Source of the DNA: DASQPR01 sp963836775
GTDB taxonomy: Bacteria; Actinomycetota; Actinomycetes; Mycobacteriales; Micromonosporaceae
NCBI GenBank assembly: GCA_963836775.1
Contig: CAWIKR010000003.1
Coordinates: 2,852,001 to 2,916,000, forward strand
Length of the DNA stretch: 64,000 nucleotides
Reading direction: 5' to 3'
Shown piece after piece: positions 59,707-64,000 of the stretch. Each line of letters begins with the position of its first letter. The first letter of the stretch is position 1. The position numbers and the translations under genes are program-made. The notes below the pieces were generated by a model. It made no database searches. It worked only from the letters and a program-made list of their open reading frames with translations, and had not been told where the DNA came from.

Positions 59707-62700
59707 CTAGCTAGGCAACGTCCACTGCTGAGCCGCGGTCGAGTTGCAGTCGTAAATCTGCAGCTGGGTTCCGTTCGTGGTGGAGCTGCCCGGATCGTCT
59801 AGGCAGCGAGCCGCATGCGGGTTGCTCAGCGCCTTGGTGCCGGCGTTGTAGGTCCACACCTGCGCATTGGACGCGTTGCAGGTCCACAGCTGCACCTTGG
59901 TGCCGTTGGTAGTGCCGCTGTTGGAGACGTCCAGGCACTTGCCGAGCGCCCGGATGGTGCCGTCGGTGCCGACCGTCCACTGCTGCGCCGTCGAACCGTT
60001 GCAGTCGTAGATCTGCACCGGCGTGCCGTCCGCGGTCCCGCCGTTGGCGACGTTGATGCACTTGCCGGCAATACCGGACTTGATCGCACCGCTCACCGGC
60101 CCGGGCAGGGTCCACTGCTGGTTGGCGCCGGTGCCGCAGTCGTAGATCTGCAACTGGGCACCGTTGGTGGCGCTGCCCGGGTCATCGAGGCACCGAGCCG
60201 ACCCCGGGTTCACCAGGCGGTGAGTCGCCGAGTCATAGGTCCACCGCTGCGCACCCGTACCGTTGCAGGTCCACAGTTGCACCAGCGAGCCGTTGGCGGT
60301 CCCGCTCTGGTTGACGTCCAGGCACTTGCCCATCGCCTGCAGGCTGCCGTCACCCGGCACGGTCCAGGTCTGGGCGTTGGTGTTGTTACAAGTCCAAAGC
60401 TGCACCTTGGTGCCGTCGGCGGTGCCGCTGTTGGAGACGTCAAGGCAATAACCCGCGATGCCCGACTTGATCGCGCCGGTCGGCCCGCCTCCGCCGATCG
60501 GTGGCTGGCCTCCGCCATCACCGGGGTACGACGGCGGTGCGGCCGAAGCGGCCGTGGCCCAGCCGGTGTTGGCGGTGGTGCCCACCGTGAAGTCCAGCGT
60601 GCCGCCGCTGATCGCGAACGACGCCGGCAGGTAGGCGTTGTTCCACGCCGACCCGTTCAGGTTCAGGCTCTGGACATAGGGCGCGTTGTCGGCGGCCTGC
60701 GGCGCGTTGACGGTGATGTGACCGCCGCTGCCGAGGGTGACCGAGATGTTGGTGAACATCGGGCTGCCCAGGGCCAGGTCCGATGTGCCCGGAGTCTCCG
60801 GGAAGAAGCCCATCGCGGACCAGACATACCAGGCACTCATGGTCCCGAGGTCGTCGTTGCCGACGCCCCAGTTCGCCGGGTTGTTCGGCCACAGCTGGTC
60901 CTGCACCTGCCGGACCACCTGCTGGGTCTTGTATGGCTGCCCGACGTAGTCGTACTCCCAGGGCAGCTCGACCGACGGTTCGTTGCCGAGATCGGCGTGG
61001 CTGCCGCCGCTGCCGTGGAAGTCGGCCAGCACACTGTTCAGGTAGGACTGGAAGGCGGCGTTGCCGCCCTTCGCGTCGGCCAGTCCCCGGATGTTGAACG
61101 GCACCATGCCGGTGTACTGCCAGGACGTGCCCTCGACGAAGTCGGTGCCGCTGGTCGCGCTGAACCCGGTCTTCCACGTGCCGTTGGCGAGCTTCGGCTG
61201 GATGAACCCGCTGGACGTATTGAGCATGTTCTTCCAGTCCTGCGCGCGATTGGCGAACTGGCTCTGGGTGGCGGTGTCGCCGAGCGCGCCGGCGAAGGCC
61301 GACACCGCGAAGTCGGCGGTGTTGTATTCCAGCGTGGTGGAGACCGGACCATAGAAGTTGCAGCAGCCGTAGGACCCGTCGGACGGAAGGTAACCGGTGT
61401 TGGCCAGGTAGTTCAGGCCGGGCCGGTCGTTGTTGACGACGGTGCCCTGGTGCACCATGGCGGCTTTGGCGCCGGCGGTGTCGAAGTTGCGGGCACCGAA
61501 GGCGTAGTAGTCGGCGATGATCGAGGCGCCCGGGTCGCCGACCATCACGTAGGTCTCTCCGTTGTCCAGCGACCACTTGGCAGCTGGCCGCCCTGGGCGT
61601 AGTCGTTGACCATGGATTGCGCGCTGTCACTCGCCTGGGTCGGCGCGACCAGCGCCTCGAGCTGGGCCTGGGCTCGATAGATGTCCCAGCCGGAGTAGTT
61701 GCCGTATTGGGCAGCATGACCTGCGGTGACCGTGTGCACCTGGTTGTCGAAGCCGCGATACTGCCCATTCGAGTCGCTCACCACATTGGGGTGCAACAGC
61801 GCATGGTAGAGCGAGGTGTAGAAAACGTGCTGCTGGTCGCTGGTGCCGCCGGTGATCGCGATCTTTCCGAGCATCGCGTTCCAGGCGTTGTGGGCGGCCG
61901 TCTGGGTGGCGTTGAAGTCCCAGTTCGGGTTCTCCGCCGCACGGTTGGCGGCGGCGTTGGCCACCGACACGTAGGAGACGGCGACCTTGGCCTGGACCGC
62001 CGCGCCGCCGCTGGTGTTGAACGTGACGTAGCCGCCGCCGCTGAAGGTGCCGCTCGCGGTCACCGCGCGGTCGAAGACCATATCGAAGTACACGCTGTAG
62101 GTCGGTGACGCGCCGCAGAAGTGCCCACCGGTCACCGATCCGCTCACCTCGGTGCTGCTCACCACGGTGAAGACCGGGTTGCTCGCGGTCGGGCCGGAGC
62201 CGAGCTTGAACAGCAGGTTGGCCTGGGCGGTGGACGGAAAGGTGAACCGGCCCATGCCGCTGCGCGCGGTCGCGGTCAGTTCGGTCGTCACGCCGTTGCC
62301 GAGCACAACCTTGTAGTAGCCGGCGTTGCCGACCTCACCGGTGTGCGTGTGGGTGGTCGTCGCGGTTCCGCTGACGGCGCCGACCGTGGGCAGGATCGGC
62401 AGGTCACTGCCGCCGTCGCAGCCGGGACCGGAGACGTGCGTCAGCGGAAAGCCGGTGACGGTGCTGTCGTTGTAGGAATACCCGCCGCCTTGCGGCCTGG
62501 AGTTGGTGTCCGGGCTCCACTGCACCATGCCGAACGGCACATCGGCACCCGGGAAGGTGTTGCCGCCGTTGGTGGTGCCGAGGAGCGTGTTGACCACGGA
62601 TGCCGGATCGGCGACGGCGGCGGCCGCGGGCGCAGCGACCGCGACGACGGCGATCGACGAGCCGACGACCATGGCGGACGCGAGCAGGGCCAGGCGTCTC

Positions 62701-62738
62701 GTGAGTGAGGGTGGGGTTCTGAGGGGCGTTGTGGACAT
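59707..62738 (-). pseudogene. Secreted GH92 alpha-mannosidase with two ricin-type lectin domains, frameshifted
   Basis: About 1010 residues if one base is restored. ATG 62738 follows GGAAGG; signal peptide to about 41; GH92 body from LLGTTNGGNTFPGADVPFGMV through YSGWDIYRAQ, then GVGNDDLGTMSAWYVWSAMG; a Gly/Pro linker; two ricin B trefoils (GKCLDV, QLWTC, QQWTL repeats). At about 61579 the coding strand reads CAGCTGCCAAGTGG where QLPKWSLDNGETYVMVGD needs CAGCTGCCCAAGTGG: one C is missing and the frame stops at 61545. Everything else is intact, so a sequencing error or very recent mutation is likely. GH92 enzymes are Ca2+-dependent exo-mannosidases acting on N-glycans or mannan. Confidence 0.88.
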
Positions 62739-62785
62739 GTCGGATGCCTTCCGCGAGTTGGGACATTCCTCGCCAAGAGGTGGCA

Positions 62786-62797
62786 GACAACGTTGTC
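62786..62797. promoter_or_regulatory. Palindromic LacI-type operator before GH92
   Basis: GACAACGTTGTC, a perfect 12-bp palindrome with the central CG of LacI-family sites, 13-24 nt beyond the GH92 -10 box. Confidence 0.6.
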
Positions 62798-62809
62798 GCC
62801 GTGTCCAAC

Positions 62810-62846
62810 AGATAAAACTCATGAACTTGGATGTGTCAATGAGTTT
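62810..62846 (-). promoter_or_regulatory. Promoter of the GH92 gene, inside an inverted repeat
   Basis: Minus strand TTGACA (62839-62834), spacer 17-18 nt, TTTATC/TTATCT (62816-62810). The arms AAACTCAT (62815-62822) and ATGAGTTT (62839-62846) form an 8-bp inverted repeat that brackets the promoter, a possible second regulator site. Confidence 0.5.
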
Positions 62847-63089
62847 GATTGCGTAACTTTCTGTCACATACGCCCGCCGCGCCTGCGCCCCAGGTCGGCG
62901 CCCCGACGGACTCGTCGCGACGCCGGCGATTGCCGAACTTGCGCTGCGAAGCCTTGCCACGCCATGGCTTCAGCCGCAGGTCAGCACCGGTTTTCGAAGT
63001 GAAACGCACAGCTGCCGCAGAGCCCGCGGGCGGACGCGGCGTGGCCCTGCGATCGGCACTTCGAGACCGAAACGTGGCCGACACATGGA

Positions 63090-63118
63090 TTGACACGGAA
63101 GTAACACACCCGCACAGT
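63090..63118 (+). promoter_or_regulatory. Promoter of the sugar-binding lipoprotein gene
   Basis: TTGACA (63090-63095), 17-nt spacer, CACAGT (63113-63118), about 43 nt before the ATG. The operator at 63132-63143 lies just after the expected transcript start. Confidence 0.45.
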
Positions 63119-63131
63119 GGGTCAACAGCAA

Positions 63132-63143
63132 GACAACGATGTC
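63132..63143. promoter_or_regulatory. Second LacI-type operator before the sugar-binding gene
   Basis: GACAACGATGTC, 11 of 12 positions identical to the GH92 operator. Confidence 0.5.
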
Positions 63144-63161
63144 ATGATGACAGGAGGAGCA

Positions 63162-64000
63162 ATGCGGTTCTCGCGACGGACCGCGGTTGCCGTAATCGGC
63201 GCCGTGGCCCTCCTCGCACCTGCGGCCTGCGGCAGCGGCGGCGGTGGTGGCGGTTCCAGTTCCAAGAATGTCGAAGTATTCACATGGTGGGCCGACGGCG
63301 GCGAAAAGGCCGGACTCGACGGCCTGGTCAGCGTCTTTGACACCGCGTGCAGCGGCTACAAGTTCGTCAACGGCGCTGTCGCTGGTGGCGCGGGTTCCAA
63401 TGCGAAGCAGGTGCTGGCATCCCGGCTGCAGCAGAGCGAGCCACCGGACACGTTCCAGGCGCACGCCGGCGCGGAGCTCTCCGACTACATCAACGCCGGC
63501 CAGGTCGAAGACCTGAGCTCGGAATACCAGGAGTGGGGCCTCAACATCGGCATTCCCGAAGGGCCTCCTGGACAACATCACGGTCGGCGGCAAGATCTAC
63601 TCGGTGCCGGCGAACATCCACCGTGCCAACGTCGTCTGGTCCAACAAGAAGGTCCTGAGCGACGCCGGCATCACCAAGGACCCGACCACCATGGCCGAGT
63701 TCATGCGGACCTGGACACGCTCAAGGCCAAGGGCGTCGCGACGCCGCTCGCTCTGGGCAAGGACTGGACCCAGGAGATGCTGTTCGAGGCGGTGCTGATC
63801 TCGGATCTGGGCGCGGACGCGTTCACCGGTCTGTGGAGCGGCAAGACCGACTGGAAGAGCGCTCCGGTCACTGCGGGCATCAACGACTACAAGAAGCTGC
63901 TGTCCTACACCAACAAGGACCGGGACACCTTCGACTGGACCGACGCCGAGAAGCTCATCATGGACGGCAAGGCCGGTTTCCAGCTGATGGGTGACTGGGA
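63162..64000 (+). CDS. Sugar ABC importer substrate-binding lipoprotein, family 1 (partial, two indels)
   Basis: Extracellular solute-binding protein of the UgpB/MalE type; the right edge of the window cuts it. AGGAGGAG precedes the ATG; lipoprotein signal ends APAACGS. The body has VEVFTWWADGGEKAGLDGLVS, PDTFQAHAGAELSDY and, near the edge, LIMDGKAGFQLMGDW. The frame from 63162 is open to the end, but residues about 134-181 are nonsense: an extra G at 63561-63563 shifts the frame and a missing G near 63705 restores it. The correct sequence there (IHRANVVWSNKKVLSDAGI) is in the +1 frame. Divergent from GH92, so probably binds mannosyl sugars (inference). Confidence 0.85.
   Translation, partial: MRFSRRTAVAVIGAVALLAPAACGSGGGGGGSSSKNVEVFTWWADGGEKAGLDGLVSVFDTACSGYKFVNGAVAGGAGSNAKQVLASRLQQSEPPDTFQAHAGAELSDYINAGQVEDLSSEYQEWGLNIGIPEGPPGQHHGRRQDLLGAGEHPPCQRRLVQQEGPERRRHHQGPDHHGRVHADLDTLKAKGVATPLALGKDWTQEMLFEAVLISDLGADAFTGLWSGKTDWKSAPVTAGINDYKKLLSYTNKDRDTFDWTDAEKLIMDGKAGFQLMGDW

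Larger units (their letters stand above)
62739..63161. promoter_or_regulatory. Divergent control region of the GH92 and sugar-binding genes
   Basis: 423 bp with one promoter for each direction and a shared operator type, GACAACGTTGTC near GH92 and GACAACGATGTC near the binding-protein gene. The middle part (about 62870-63080) is GC-rich and shows no gene. Confidence 0.55.

Noticed and set aside
1..64000. CRISPR arrays, insertion sequences, prophage or integrase genes
   Set aside because: No regularly spaced repeats, transposase or integrase motifs, or terminal inverted repeats with target duplications were found.

Overview
The window is chromosomal DNA from a high-GC actinomycete (Gram-positive). 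The evidence is strong GC3 bias in every gene, frequent GTG/TTG starts, many TANNNT -10 boxes 6-7 nt before a start codon (leaderless transcripts), Sec-secreted and lipoprotein products, a ydaO-type c-di-AMP riboswitch before an NlpC/P60 gene, and LacI-controlled sugar loci. There is no rRNA, tRNA, phage, transposase or CRISPR, and the genus cannot be named from the sequence.

Layout. 1-5.7 kb (- strand): LytS-type sensor kinase (3' end outside), three tandem PH-domain membrane paralogues, and a CPA1 Na+/H+ antiporter. 5.9-10.2 kb: c-di-AMP riboswitch and NlpC/P60 hydrolase, secreted S1 protease, secreted GH3 enzyme. 10.5-21.5 kb: F420-reductase-like protein, secreted phosphatase-superfamily protein, LtrA, secreted metallophosphoesterase, a deacetylase-GT2 fusion coupled to a small membrane protein, a PEBP protein and ChrA.

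21.6-32.4 kb is a probable cell-wall (MurNAc/muropeptide) recovery locus: NamZ-like DUF1343 muramidase and double GNAT on one strand; AmiE-like serine hydrolase, a five-gene peptide/oligosaccharide-type ABC importer and anhydro-MurNAc kinase AnmK on the other. A perfect 24-bp-stem hairpin lies between the hydrolase and the importer. 32.4-34.2 kb: siderophore-interacting protein, DUF1707 protein and DinB-like protein.

34.2-49.6 kb is a self-contained L-rhamnose locus. A divergent LacI regulator faces an ABC importer (RhaT, RhaP, RhaQ, RhaS), mutarotase RhaM, a second sugar isomerase of the AraA/FucI type, RhaI, a fused aldolase/lactaldehyde dehydrogenase, RhaB, and then LutA-LutB-LutC. The encoded route runs from external L-rhamnose to dihydroxyacetone phosphate plus pyruvate. 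Two GAAACCTTT operators sit just after the two divergent promoters.

49.7-54.7 kb: ABC-2 exporter divergent from a NarL-type two-component system, then a geranylgeranyl-reductase-like flavoprotein. 55-64 kb: large secreted glycan-active proteins (GH87-like enzyme with interleaved ASH and F5/8C domains; GH92 mannosidase with ricin lectins) and a sugar-binding lipoprotein. The GH92 gene and the sugar-binding gene are divergent and share a GACAACGTTGTC-type operator. This last stretch carries three single-base indels in G/C runs, so sequence quality or gene decay there needs attention.
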